Below the pieces are notes generated by a model. The model made no database searches, was not told the DNA's origin, and saw nothing but the letters and a program-made list of their open reading frames with translations. DNA of 12,018 nt from CALHAX01 sp039816705 (GTDB lineage: Bacteria; Pseudomonadota; Alphaproteobacteria; Rhizobiales; CALHAX01): contig JBCBXF010000086.1 of NCBI GenBank assembly GCA_039816705.1, positions 1-12,018 on the forward strand, read 5' to 3'. Positions 1-7,019 of this stretch are shown here, in pieces; positions within the stretch are counted from its first letter, which is position 1; the number at the start of each line of letters is the position of its first letter. A program made the position numbers and the translations under genes.

Positions 1-1435
1 CGAGATCAGCCCGCGTATGCCCACAGTTCAGCGTGAAGCGAATGAGACACCGTTTTTCGGGCGTCGCAGGCGGAAAGGTCAACTCGAAGCGCGCGCCATA
101 TCCGATCTTCGATGTGCAGGTGATTGAGCCGCCGAAACTGTCGACCACGAACTTCGAGAATGCGAGGCCAATCCCTGTGCCCTCGCCATGTTTTTCTCCG
201 CTCACAAAGGGGATGAAAATCTTGCTGAGTATGTCCGGTGGAATACCGGGCCCGTTATCGTGAACAATGATCCGGTTGAACGTCTCACCTGCTTCAAGGT
301 CGATACGGATGCGGCCATCTTCGACACTTCCAAGGGCGCGCAGGGCATTCTTCAGCAGATTGAAGATCGTATGCGTCAGCAGCACATCGGAACCGAAAAA
401 TTCGAAATCGTGCTGCGGTGAAAGTGAGACCTGCTCGCGTTCGCCCGGGCGGAAGTGATAGCGCTCCAGCGCGCTTTCGAGTGATTTGCGAGCCGATACG
501 ATTTCGAAGTGCGTGTCGGAAATGCGTCGACGGCCTGCATTCATGAGCAGCATGTCGATCACGAGGTTGGCATACAGCGTGTGATCCTTGATCCGGCCCA
601 TCGAGTTTTGCAGCTGTACCGCACGGCGATTGCTGATGCGCTTACCGGTATAGCCATTGTTGTTGGCCCATGCCGCAATCTCCGAGAGATGCTTGATGTC
701 GACGTCGACGCGTTCGGCGTCGAAAGTGATCCCCGCAAGTGGCGTTCGCATTTCATGGGCGATTTGACCGGCGAGGCGTGAAGCTGCCTGGAGCTTTTCC
801 TCTGCGACCCGGTTGTCGTTGTAGTTCAACAACGCGACGCCGAAAGATGCAAAAGCGGCGACGGGAAGAAGCTCCCATGCGCCGTCCGGCACGGGCGCGC
901 CCCCTGCCACCAGCGCAAATGCCAGATACCCGAGCACCGTGCCAGTGACGGTCACGATGATCATGTTCACGCTGTCATACAGCAGGGCGATGTAGACAAA
1001 CGCGGCGAGTGTCGAGAGCTGCCAGACTGTCGATCCGCCGTTCATCATCATCATGAACGTAAAGTAACACGGGATCGCGAGCAGAAATGCCACGTAGGAA
1101 TAGGCCGGCAACCAGGGTTGGGCGCGGGCTGGCCACCATGGATAGAGCGCGAGTACGGCGCTGATCATGAAGCCCGCAAAACGCAGGCTCGCCGGTTCAT
1201 AAGGTTGCGGTTGGACGTAGACGTAGAAGACGTGAAACAGCGGGAAACCGACCATTCCCAACAGTGCGGCCATCTTGATCTTGTTGGCGGCGAGCGTGTG
1301 GAACGCGACGTATGCAGCCCAGTTGCTGGCGAGCGCATAACGGATCTTGCGACCGAGCGATACCATGAGACCGTCGAGCTTCGACGTTCGACTTTTCGTC
1401 AGTTGCTCAACTGTCATGTCAGGTGTCTTGTCCAC
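1..1435 (-). CDS. Membrane sensor histidine kinase, CqsS/LqsS-like (C-terminus cut by window edge)
   Basis: An inner-membrane kinase that should autophosphorylate on His and pass phosphate to a response regulator, probably the divergent one at 1610. The 478 visible codons stay open at base 1. About six hydrophobic segments (roughly residues 54-75, 84-103, 109-131, 136-153, 155-178, 187-205) fill the sensor half with almost no periplasmic domain. The H-box HEMRTP follows (His227), then an unusually long dimerisation region, the N-box NLLKNA (359-364), the G1 box DNGPGIP (393-399) and the G2 box GEGTGIGLA (417-425). ATP binding and phosphotransfer parts therefore look intact. Start chosen: GTG at 1435, directly after an in-frame TAG and with AGGG about 6 nt upstream; ATG at 1417 is the alternative but has no visible ribosome site. 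The six-helix sensor and long DHp resemble quorum-sensing kinases CqsS and LqsS. That likeness is inference from memory. Whether a receiver domain follows outside the window is unknown. Confidence 0.9.
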   Translation of the reverse strand, partial: MDKTPDMTVEQLTKSRTSKLDGLMVSLGRKIRYALASNWAAYVAFHTLAANKIKMAALLGMVGFPLFHVFYVYVQPQPYEPASLRFAGFMISAVLALYPWWPARAQPWLPAYSYVAFLLAIPCYFTFMMMMNGGSTVWQLSTLAAFVYIALLYDSVNMIIVTVTGTVLGYLAFALVAGGAPVPDGAWELLPVAAFASFGVALLNYNDNRVAEEKLQAASRLAGQIAHEMRTPLAGITFDAERVDVDIKHLSEIAAWANNNGYTGKRISNRRAVQLQNSMGRIKDHTLYANLVIDMLLMNAGRRRISDTHFEIVSARKSLESALERYHFRPGEREQVSLSPQHDFEFFGSDVLLTHTIFNLLKNALRALGSVEDGRIRIDLEAGETFNRIIVHDNGPGIPPDILSKIFIPFVSGEKHGEGTGIGLAFSKFVVDSFGGSITCTSKIGYGARFELTFPPATPEKRCLIRFTLNCGHTRADL

Positions 1436-1609
1436 GTTGCCCTACAAACTGCCAAGTAAAGTGAAGATGTGACCCGTACGGATAATTTTCTATTCGGTGA
1501 TTGTTGTCGATGTAAGTTAAGGCAAAGCATTCAGTCGAGCCTAACCTTTATGCATTAAGTCGTGGACCCTCACATCGCCGTTTGCAGAACCAACCTGAAC
1601 TTTCCTCAT
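1436..1609. promoter_or_regulatory. Divergent promoter region between kinase and response regulator
   Basis: This AT-richer gap separates two divergent genes and must hold the promoters of both. I cannot identify -35/-10 boxes with confidence, and I see no clear operator palindrome. Neither possible regulator start (GTG 1562, ATG 1610) has a recognisable Shine-Dalgarno sequence, so a leaderless or weakly translated message is possible. If GTG 1562 is the real start, the gap shrinks to 126 nt. Confidence 0.4.
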
Positions 1610-2626
1610 ATGCTCCCGTTCTTCCACCCGTCCAGTGTCGTCGTCGTCGATGACGATCCGATCTTCCTCGAGAGTTTTGCGTTTCACTTCGACGAGCTCT
1701 TCGTCTGTGAAACGTTCTCGCGACCCGAGGAAGCTATTGCGCACTTCAAGAGCAAGCAGGATCATCCGGGTCTGGTGCGCGGGCTCTTCAGCGGGGCAAC
1801 GGATCACGATGAGCGTGGTCTTACGGCTGAGGGTGATCCGATCATGCGGATGGACGGGGCGCGCCTCAAGCAGCTGGTTGGTGATGAGAGCCGGTTCCGC
1901 GAGCTGTCGCTGCTGATTGTTGATTTCTCGATGCCTGGCTTGAACGGCATCGACGTTTGTCGACAGCTGAAGGATCATCCTGCGCGAAAACTGCTGTTAA
2001 CCGGCAAGGCGGGGAAGGATACCGCTGTGCAAGCCTTTAATGAGGGGCTGATCGACAGCTATCACATGAAGCAGGAAGCCGGTCTGTCACAAACGCTTGC
2101 GCGCGAAGTGCTTCGATTGCAGGAGCTCTATTTCCGTGATGTGACGCGACCGATCGAACTCGCTTTCGAAGTGCAAAACACCGATCTCGCGAAGCACGAG
2201 GGCTTTTGCACGTACTTTGGGCAGGTGCGAGATGCGCGCGGCGTCGCGGAGTATTATCGCATGACACAACCGTCCGGTGTCGCGCTGATTACAGAAGACG
2301 GGCACCCGATGTTTCTGGTGGTGCAGGACGAGGAAACGCAGAAGTCAGCGGTCGAGATCGCCATGCATGAGGGCGCACCGGACGAACTGCTACACATGCT
2401 GCGGTCGCGCTCGGTGGTGGCGATGTTCCCCGATCGCGAACATGCCTACACGGCGGTGCATGCCTCGGACTGGTCAAAGTATGTCTGGCCGGCAACCGTG
2501 CTGCCGGGCGACACCGAGGATAACACGCTCTACGTCAGCCTTCTGGAGGGTGCGGACGCGACAACGTTCATGCCCGATAACATGTGTACGTTTGCGGATT
2601 TTCAGCAGGCGCGGGACGCCGCTTGA
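1610..2626 (+). CDS. Response regulator with inserted receiver and unusual output domain, LqsR-like
   Basis: The likely partner of the divergent kinase. From ATG 1610 the protein has 338 residues. The N-terminal receiver shows VVVDDDP (acidic pocket Asp14-Asp16), the phospho-acceptor in LLIVDFSMPG (Asp105), Thr131 in LLLTGKAG and the conserved Lys154 in YHMKQ. A normal receiver has its phospho-Asp near residue 55; here about 50 extra residues (roughly 45-98) lie between the first helix region and the acceptor strand. The C-terminal part (about 180-338) has no helix-turn-helix, GGDEF, EAL or HD-GYP motif that I can see. This layout recalls Legionella LqsR, which has a non-DNA-binding, nuclease-like-fold output domain; the link is inference from memory. 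An in-frame GTG at 1562, just after a TAA, would add 16 residues. ATG 1610 is preferred because it places the first receiver strand close to the N-terminus, but neither start has a good ribosome site. Confidence 0.85.
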   Translation: MLPFFHPSSVVVVDDDPIFLESFAFHFDELFVCETFSRPEEAIAHFKSKQDHPGLVRGLFSGATDHDERGLTAEGDPIMRMDGARLKQLVGDESRFRELSLLIVDFSMPGLNGIDVCRQLKDHPARKLLLTGKAGKDTAVQAFNEGLIDSYHMKQEAGLSQTLAREVLRLQELYFRDVTRPIELAFEVQNTDLAKHEGFCTYFGQVRDARGVAEYYRMTQPSGVALITEDGHPMFLVVQDEETQKSAVEIAMHEGAPDELLHMLRSRSVVAMFPDREHAYTAVHASDWSKYVWPATVLPGDTEDNTLYVSLLEGADATTFMPDNMCTFADFQQARDAA

Positions 2627-2653
2627 TCAGCTGCCGTGTTCAAGCCTGCGTGA

Positions 2654-3262
2654 TCAGGGACCTTGCCAGTCGATCTGGCAGATCTCCGCACTGCGGCCGC
2701 TGAAATCCCACACACGACCAAAGGCACGGACCTTGGAATGGTTGGCGCGAGCGACCGTCACATCAGGGCCCATCCAGTAGCCGGTGTTGGTGACCTGCAC
2801 TTCCTTGCCGGGCTTTGCGCCCTCAACCGGCTCGACTTCACCGATGATGGTTTTCGGGACCTCGAGACGGCGTTTCTTTCCGTCACTCTCGTAGCTCACC
2901 GGCGCGGACTTCGCGCCGAGGAAGTTGCTGACAAGGATGGAAAACAATCCCGTTGTGCCGCGCGCCTGTCCGCTGAAGATGTCGACGAGTTTCTCATGGG
3001 CGGACTTGGTTGCGCGGTCGTCAATGTAGGCCGCGGCTGTCCAGTTTCCCCGGCCCATGTTGCCAGGGATCTCGAGCATCATCGCGACGTTGAGACCACT
3101 GAGTTTCGTTTTACCGGCGTGTCCCTCATCAATGCGCACACCCATCCAGGCCTGGCAGTGGCCTTCCGTTGGCGGATGTTGGCCGAGAGATACAACGCAG
3201 GGGCAGAACACCGTGCAGTTGCAATTGAGGATGAGTTCACCCTTGATTGCCCAGTCTTTCAT
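2654..3262 (-). CDS. DUF1326 domain protein, Cys-rich
   Basis: A 202-residue protein of the DUF1326 family, whose function is unknown. The N-terminus carries the family's Cys motif NCNCTVFCPC (Cys14, Cys16, Cys20, Cys22), followed by His35-Cys36. This looks like a metal-binding or redox site, but that is inference. There is no signal peptide or membrane helix. The start is ATG 3262, because GGGGAG sits 5 nt upstream; a GTG at 3268 overlaps that site and is unlikely. The gene lies 50 nt after the DUF2182 gene on the same strand. DUF1326 and DUF2182 genes are often neighbours in proteobacteria (recalled), which fits a shared task. The stop is 27 nt from the convergent regulator's stop, with no convincing terminator in between. 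Confidence 0.93.
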   Translation of the reverse strand: MKDWAIKGELILNCNCTVFCPCVVSLGQHPPTEGHCQAWMGVRIDEGHAGKTKLSGLNVAMMLEIPGNMGRGNWTAAAYIDDRATKSAHEKLVDIFSGQARGTTGLFSILVSNFLGAKSAPVSYESDGKKRRLEVPKTIIGEVEPVEGAKPGKEVQVTNTGYWMGPDVTVARANHSKVRAFGRVWDFSGRSAEICQIDWQGP

Positions 3263-3267
3263 TTTCA

Positions 3268-3273
3268 CTCCCC
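3268..3273 (-). promoter_or_regulatory. Ribosome binding site deciding the DUF1326 start
   Basis: On the minus strand GGGGAG is followed by a 5-nt spacer and ATG 3262. It overlaps the upstream in-frame GTG at 3268, which rules that codon out as the main start. Confidence 0.75.
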
Positions 3274-3312
3274 GTCGTGCCGTCTCGGCATCTGATGTCG
3301 CAAAGGACGCGA

Positions 3313-4143
3313 CTATATAAACGCTGCGACCCCACTATAGGCGCCAGCCGCTATCAATGCTGCGCCGAGCGGTGTTGTCAATCGCTCACCGAAGCGCGGC
3401 AACTTCTCCAGAACCATCAGCAGCATCGCAACTGCCATCCACAGCAGGTTCATCACGCCGCCAACGAAGGCAAGCATCATCAATGCCCAGCAACAGCCCA
3501 GGCAATACAGACCCTGCGTCATGCCCATGATCCAGGCTCCTGATGGGCCGTCGCGCCACATGCCGAGGAACGTGGCAAAAGGGTTCCGGCAGCGCGCGAG
3601 ACACGCGGATTTGATGGGTGAAAACTGGTACAGACCCGCGCCGATGAGGAAGCCAGCCGAGAGATACGGCCAGCGGCTGACAAGCCCGCCATCGAGTGCG
3701 ACGGCCTGCGACAGCTTGATCTGCAGGAGCGCTGCGACGATTGAGAACGCAAGCCACACCGTCAGGTAACCCGCAATCAGGATCGCGATATTGCGGCGCG
3801 GAACGCGCTCACGGTTGGCGAAAGAAAAATCGCTAAACGTAGCGATCAGCGGCACAGCGGTCGGCAGCATCATGGCAATCGACATCGCAAGCCACATCAC
3901 AGTGACGCGTACCCACGGCCAGACCCCTCCGTTTGCCAGTTCGCTGTCGGTCAACGGACGGCAGATGTTGCCGACCGAGAACGTCACCTGGTCGAACAAT
4001 GTATCGAAGACCGACATGCCGGGACCAAGGGCCGCAGCCGAGGTGACCCGCGCCAGTTCAATCGACATCAATGCGACGAATAGCCAGGCCGCGGTGACGA
4101 TACCGGCTACCGGAAGCCAGACTTGTGATGCGCGCGTAGTCAC
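3313..4143 (-). CDS. DUF2182 integral membrane protein
   Basis: A 276-residue multi-pass inner-membrane protein of the DUF2182 family, sometimes labelled a predicted metal-binding integral membrane protein. Hydrophobic segments lie near residues 11-30, 79-99, 117-141, 161-174, 203-226, 229-246 and 257-275. Family hallmarks are MLP in the second segment (92-94), YQFSPIKSACLARCRNP (Cys181, Cys185) and GLYCLGCCWALMM (Cys214, Cys217, Cys218). The paired cysteines, together with the Cys-rich DUF1326 protein encoded next, suggest joint handling of a metal or thiol chemistry; this is inference. Start is GTG 4143, whose bases overlap the TGA of the upstream CitE-like gene (GTGA, 4 nt), so translation is probably coupled. 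No separate Shine-Dalgarno sequence is evident. Confidence 0.93.
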   Translation of the reverse strand: MTTRASQVWLPVAGIVTAAWLFVALMSIELARVTSAAALGPGMSVFDTLFDQVTFSVGNICRPLTDSELANGGVWPWVRVTVMWLAMSIAMMLPTAVPLIATFSDFSFANRERVPRRNIAILIAGYLTVWLAFSIVAALLQIKLSQAVALDGGLVSRWPYLSAGFLIGAGLYQFSPIKSACLARCRNPFATFLGMWRDGPSGAWIMGMTQGLYCLGCCWALMMLAFVGGVMNLLWMAVAMLLMVLEKLPRFGERLTTPLGAALIAAGAYSGVAAFI

Positions 4144-5138
4144 TCGGCAGCAGCAGGCGCCTGAGTGGCGGCTGGTGTGGGGTCAGCGATGTGCAACTCC
4201 GTACGTGTGTCGCTGGATCGCGCCGCAATCGCATCGGCAACGGCGACGGTCTGCGCGGCGATCTCTGCGTGAAGGCGCTCGACCATTTTGCCGTCGACGG
4301 TGATCACGCCGAGATCGGCGTTCTCGGGAGCTTCGAACGCCGCGATGATTTTGCGTGCCCACACCACCTCGTCCGCGCTTGGAGCGAACAGCGCGTTGGC
4401 GAGATCTAACTGGGCCGGATGAATCAGTGTCTTGCCATCCATGCCGAGGTTGACGCCTTGCTCGCATTCGGCGCGGTAGCCTTCGATGTCGCGAAAGTTA
4501 TTGTAGACGCCATCGATCACAGCCAGACCGTTGGCGCGTCCTGCCGCGACAGTCATGGAAAGCCAAGCGCGCATTCCGATGCGATCCGCGCCAAGTGAGG
4601 CGCCGGTTTCCTTGGCGAGGTCGTTCGTGCCGAGCACCATGCAGGTGAGCAGCGCTCCTTTATTGGCGGCAGTGTCGGCGATCTCCGCAATGTTCAGGAT
4701 CGCGCGCGGTGTCTCGATCATGATCCAGAGCTGCGGGGGCCGGCTGCCGGCCGCGGTGCTCAGGCGCTTCATGTCATGCTCGATCGCCGATATCTCGTCT
4801 GCGGCGGATACTTTCGGCACGAGGATGGCGTCTGGCTCTGCGGCGATGGCGGCAGACATATCGTCATGCCACCAAGGTGTCTCCGGCCCGTTGACGCGAA
4901 TGATCACTTCACGCGCGCCATAGCCGCGATCCTTAACCGCGTCGCATACGAATTGCCGCGCTTGTGGTTTAGCGGATGGGGCAACCGCGTCCTCAAGATC
5001 GAGGATCAGCGCGTCTGCATCGAGGGTCTTTGCTTTCTCGAGCGCGCGCGTGTTTGCGCCAGGCATATAGAGCACACTCCGGCGCGGCCGTGGCGTGGCC
5101 GACGATGGTAGCGGTGTTTGTGGCGTTCGATCGGTCAT
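4140..5138 (-). CDS. HpcH/HpaI aldolase / citrate lyase beta-like family (CitE or malyl-CoA lyase-like)
   Basis: A 332-residue TIM-barrel protein of the CitE superfamily, whose members cleave or hydrolyse acyl-CoA thioesters such as citryl-CoA, malyl-CoA or methylmalyl-CoA with Mg2+. Visible landmarks are RRSVLYMPG (19-27), DLEDAV (47-52), IIRVNG with Arg81, IMIETP with the likely Mg ligand Glu142, LGTNDLA with likely Mg ligand Asp173, MDGKTLIHP (233-241) and a late VDGKMVERLH block. The first 18 residues and the Ala/Thr/Pro-rich tail lie outside the barrel. There are no citrate lyase alpha or gamma subunits nearby, so a true citrate lyase subunit is unlikely; a malyl-CoA lyase or malyl-CoA thioesterase is more plausible, but the exact substrate cannot be read here. 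It is the first gene of a minus-strand run, is divergent from pdxY and overlaps the DUF2182 gene by 4 nt. Confidence 0.9.
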   Translation of the reverse strand: MTDRTPQTPLPSSATPRPRRSVLYMPGANTRALEKAKTLDADALILDLEDAVAPSAKPQARQFVCDAVKDRGYGAREVIIRVNGPETPWWHDDMSAAIAAEPDAILVPKVSAADEISAIEHDMKRLSTAAGSRPPQLWIMIETPRAILNIAEIADTAANKGALLTCMVLGTNDLAKETGASLGADRIGMRAWLSMTVAAGRANGLAVIDGVYNNFRDIEGYRAECEQGVNLGMDGKTLIHPAQLDLANALFAPSADEVVWARKIIAAFEAPENADLGVITVDGKMVERLHAEIAAQTVAVADAIAARSSDTRTELHIADPTPAATQAPAAAE

Positions 5139-5316
5139 GGACGCTCGTTAGTGATGACGGTAAGCGACGCGAAGGGTTTAGCGGCGAACAGGTCGACCCG
5201 CCAAACGTTTTGGTGGATGTGGCTTATGTTGGCACGGCGCGCAAATCCGCGCAGGCTCCGGGCGGGCGCTGCGACTTGCGCGTCATCACAGAGGCGAAAA
5301 GCTGTCGGAGCGGAGC
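5139..5316. promoter_or_regulatory. Divergent promoter region between CitE-like gene and pdxY
   Basis: This 178-nt gap lies between two divergent genes and should carry both promoters. I found no convincing promoter boxes or operator. pdxY has a clear GGAG at 5307-5310 with a 6-nt spacer; the CitE-like gene has only a weak GAG upstream of its ATG. Confidence 0.4.
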
Positions 5317-6141
5317 ATGTCGATCATCGTGTCGATCTCATCGCAGGTTGTGCGCGGCTCCGTCGGCAACAGCGTGACGTCGTTTGCGTTGCAGCGCCTT
5401 GGACATACAGTCTGGCAGATCCCGACCGTGCTGTTTTCCAATCATCCGGGCCTCGGTGATGTGGCGGGACGCACGATGCCGGTTGATGAGGTGCGGGCGC
5501 TCTGGCGCGGTCTGGCAGACAAGGGATGGGCCACGCGCATTGACGCGGTGCTAAGTGGCTACATTGCAAGTGCGGATGTCGCCGGGCTCGTGGCAGAGAT
5601 CGTCGATACGGTGAAAATGGCGCGGCCGGATGCGACCTATCTCTGCGACCCGGCGATTGGGGATGAGCCGATGGGGCTCTATGTGCCTGAAGCTGCCGCG
5701 GTTGCCATTCGTGACAGCTTGCTGGCGCGCGCTAATATCGCAACGCCGAACCGGTTCGAGTTGAGCTGGCTTACGAGGCAAGCCATCGCTGGCAACGCGG
5801 ATGAGGCGCAATACGCGCTGAAAGCGCTCGGTGTGGCGCAGAGCATCGCGACGTCGGTTCCGCACGAGGACGGTCGGCAGCTGGCAAATGTCCTTTGGTC
5901 TCACGAGGCCCTGCGTGTTGCGGCGACGGACCGGCAGTCCAAGGTGCCGCACGGCACTGGCGATCTGTTCGCCGGGCTTTATCTCGGTTTCCGCCTTGGT
6001 GGTGCAGGCCCGAGCGATGCACTCGACGCGGCGACCCGGCGTGCGGACGCTGTAATCCGATGCTCCGTGGGCCAAGAGGATCTTGCGATCACAGATGCTG
6101 GTGCATGGTCTGACGTCAGCTCGCTGCGCGGACCGGATTGA
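5317..6141 (+). CDS. pdxY: Pyridoxal kinase
   Basis: A cytoplasmic ribokinase-family enzyme that phosphorylates pyridoxal with ATP in the vitamin B6 salvage pathway. The 274-residue length is close to the roughly 287 of E. coli PdxY. The N-terminus reads SISSQVVRGSVGNS (6-19), matching the family's substrate-binding opening, followed by VLFSNHPG (38-45), LSGY (79-82) and YLCDPAIGD (108-116). The ATP/anion-hole motif HGTGDLFAG contains the catalytic base Asp216. Start ATG 5317 has GGAG at 5307-5310. The DUF429 gene begins 6 nt after the stop, so the two are probably co-transcribed. PdxK is a closely related alternative name, but the opening and the FSNH block favour PdxY. Confidence 0.93.
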   Translation: MSIIVSISSQVVRGSVGNSVTSFALQRLGHTVWQIPTVLFSNHPGLGDVAGRTMPVDEVRALWRGLADKGWATRIDAVLSGYIASADVAGLVAEIVDTVKMARPDATYLCDPAIGDEPMGLYVPEAAAVAIRDSLLARANIATPNRFELSWLTRQAIAGNADEAQYALKALGVAQSIATSVPHEDGRQLANVLWSHEALRVAATDRQSKVPHGTGDLFAGLYLGFRLGGAGPSDALDAATRRADAVIRCSVGQEDLAITDAGAWSDVSSLRGPD

Positions 6142-6147
6142 CCATTG

Positions 6148-6894
6148 ATGCCGCCAGAACGTGATCAGCTTTGGATTGCCGGGCTCGATGGCGCACCGGG
6201 CGGTTGGATTGCCGTTTTGCATCCGCTTGAGCAGCCTGACGCGGCGCGCAGCATTCTTCTCCGTTCGCTGGAAGAGCTTGGGGCGCTGGAGGAAAAGCCG
6301 GCGGTCGTCGCAATCGATATTCCGATCGGTTTGCCAGATCACGCCGGGCCGGGTGGGCGCGGCTGCGATGTTGCGGCGCGCGCTGTTCTTGGAGCCCGGC
6401 AGTCGTCGATCTTCACTGTTCCGGCGCGCGCAGCAGTTATGACGGAGGATTATCGTGCGGCCTGCGAGGTGGCTGCTGCGCACTCCACGCCGTCTCGCAA
6501 GGTCTCGAAACAGTGCTTTTTTCTCTTCCCGAAAATCCGGGAAGCGGATGCCTATCTCGCGCGACACGGTTTGGATGCGCTTCATGAGTGTCATCCCGAG
6601 GTGGCGTTCTGGGCGATGAACGGCTGCGAAGCGTTGTCCGAGGCGAAAAAAGTCAAGTCACGACCGTCGGAGCCCGGCCTGGAACTGCGTCGGCGTTTAC
6701 TGGAACGCGAAGGGTACACTCGCGCTTTCCTCGAGAACCTTCCATATCTGCGCAAGGACGTGGCGCCGGATGATCTGCTGGATGCGTGTGCGGCGGCGTG
6801 GACAGCCGTGCGCATCGCGCGTGGTGAGGCGCTCCGTTTTCCGACGGGGGGTGGTGTGGACGATCGTGGTGTGCCGATGGTCATTTCGGCGTGA
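6148..6894 (+). CDS. DUF429 protein, predicted RNase H-like nuclease
   Basis: A 248-residue protein of the DUF429 family, annotated elsewhere as predicted RNase H-fold nucleases of unknown role. Conserved blocks are GLDGAPGGW (Asp14), AIDIPIGLP (Asp57), CDVAARAVLG, SIFTVPAR, HECHPEVAFW (Glu147, His149, Glu151), SRPSEPGLELRR and PDDLLDACAAAWTA (Asp208, Asp209, Asp212). The acidic residues at the first strand, the second block and the C-terminal helix fit an RNase H-like metal site. Start is ATG 6148, with pdxY ending at 6141; a TTG at 6145 directly before it is a less likely start. Only a weak GGA lies upstream, so coupling to pdxY translation is probable. Nothing in the sequence explains why a nuclease-fold protein should sit with a B6 kinase. 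Confidence 0.9.
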   Translation: MPPERDQLWIAGLDGAPGGWIAVLHPLEQPDAARSILLRSLEELGALEEKPAVVAIDIPIGLPDHAGPGGRGCDVAARAVLGARQSSIFTVPARAAVMTEDYRAACEVAAAHSTPSRKVSKQCFFLFPKIREADAYLARHGLDALHECHPEVAFWAMNGCEALSEAKKVKSRPSEPGLELRRRLLEREGYTRAFLENLPYLRKDVAPDDLLDACAAAWTAVRIARGEALRFPTGGGVDDRGVPMVISA

Positions 6895-6913
6895 CCGGTC
6901 GGTTCGCGCCCAC

Positions 6914-6937
6914 ATCACGCAACGCGGGCGGCGTGAT
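6914..6937. repeat. Inverted repeat after DUF429 gene, possible terminator or operator
   Basis: ATCACGC at 6914-6920 and GCGTGAT at 6931-6937 form a perfect 7-bp stem around a 10-nt loop, starting 19 nt after the DUF429 stop. No T-run follows, so it is not a textbook intrinsic terminator. It could be an attenuated terminator, an mRNA end stabiliser or a regulator site for the next operon. The rest of the 125-nt gap (6895-7019) shows nothing I can name apart from the ribosome site near its end. Confidence 0.35.
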
Positions 6938-7008
6938 TGGCTAAAAACGGCCTTAATTGAGCCGCGCAACATGAGGCGATGATTTGCGTCGTGCTCGGGC
7001 GCGCTTTC

Positions 7009-7013
7009 AGGAG
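7009..7013 (+). promoter_or_regulatory. Ribosome binding site deciding the 7020 start
   Basis: AGGAG is followed by a 6-nt spacer and ATG 7020. An in-frame TTG at 6984 would start upstream of this site and is rejected. Confidence 0.8.
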
Positions 7014-7019
7014 AAGCGG

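Noticed and set aside
1550..1558. Three-codon ATG-CAT-TAA upstream of the regulator, as a leader peptide
   Set aside because: It is too short, has no ribosome site and no attenuator-like structure follows.
1541..1978. 145-codon minus-strand frame
   Set aside because: It is antisense to the receiver domain, whose conserved Asp, Thr and Lys residues are all present on the plus strand.
2624..2656. Two TGATCA copies between convergent stops, as a possible terminator
   Set aside because: TGATCA is itself a palindrome, the inner bases do not pair, and no T-run follows on either strand.
2663..3295. 210-codon plus-strand frame
   Set aside because: It is the antisense shadow of the DUF1326 gene, which has the family Cys motif and a good ribosome site.
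5237..5252. GCGCG/CGCGC small hairpin in the CitE-like/pdxY gap
   Set aside because: A 5-bp CG-only stem is expected by chance in this base composition and no other signal accompanies it.
5551..6594. 347-codon open frame on the minus strand
   Set aside because: It runs antisense through pdxY and DUF429, both recognised by many motifs, and its Arg/Pro/His-rich translation is typical of a GC-rich shadow frame.
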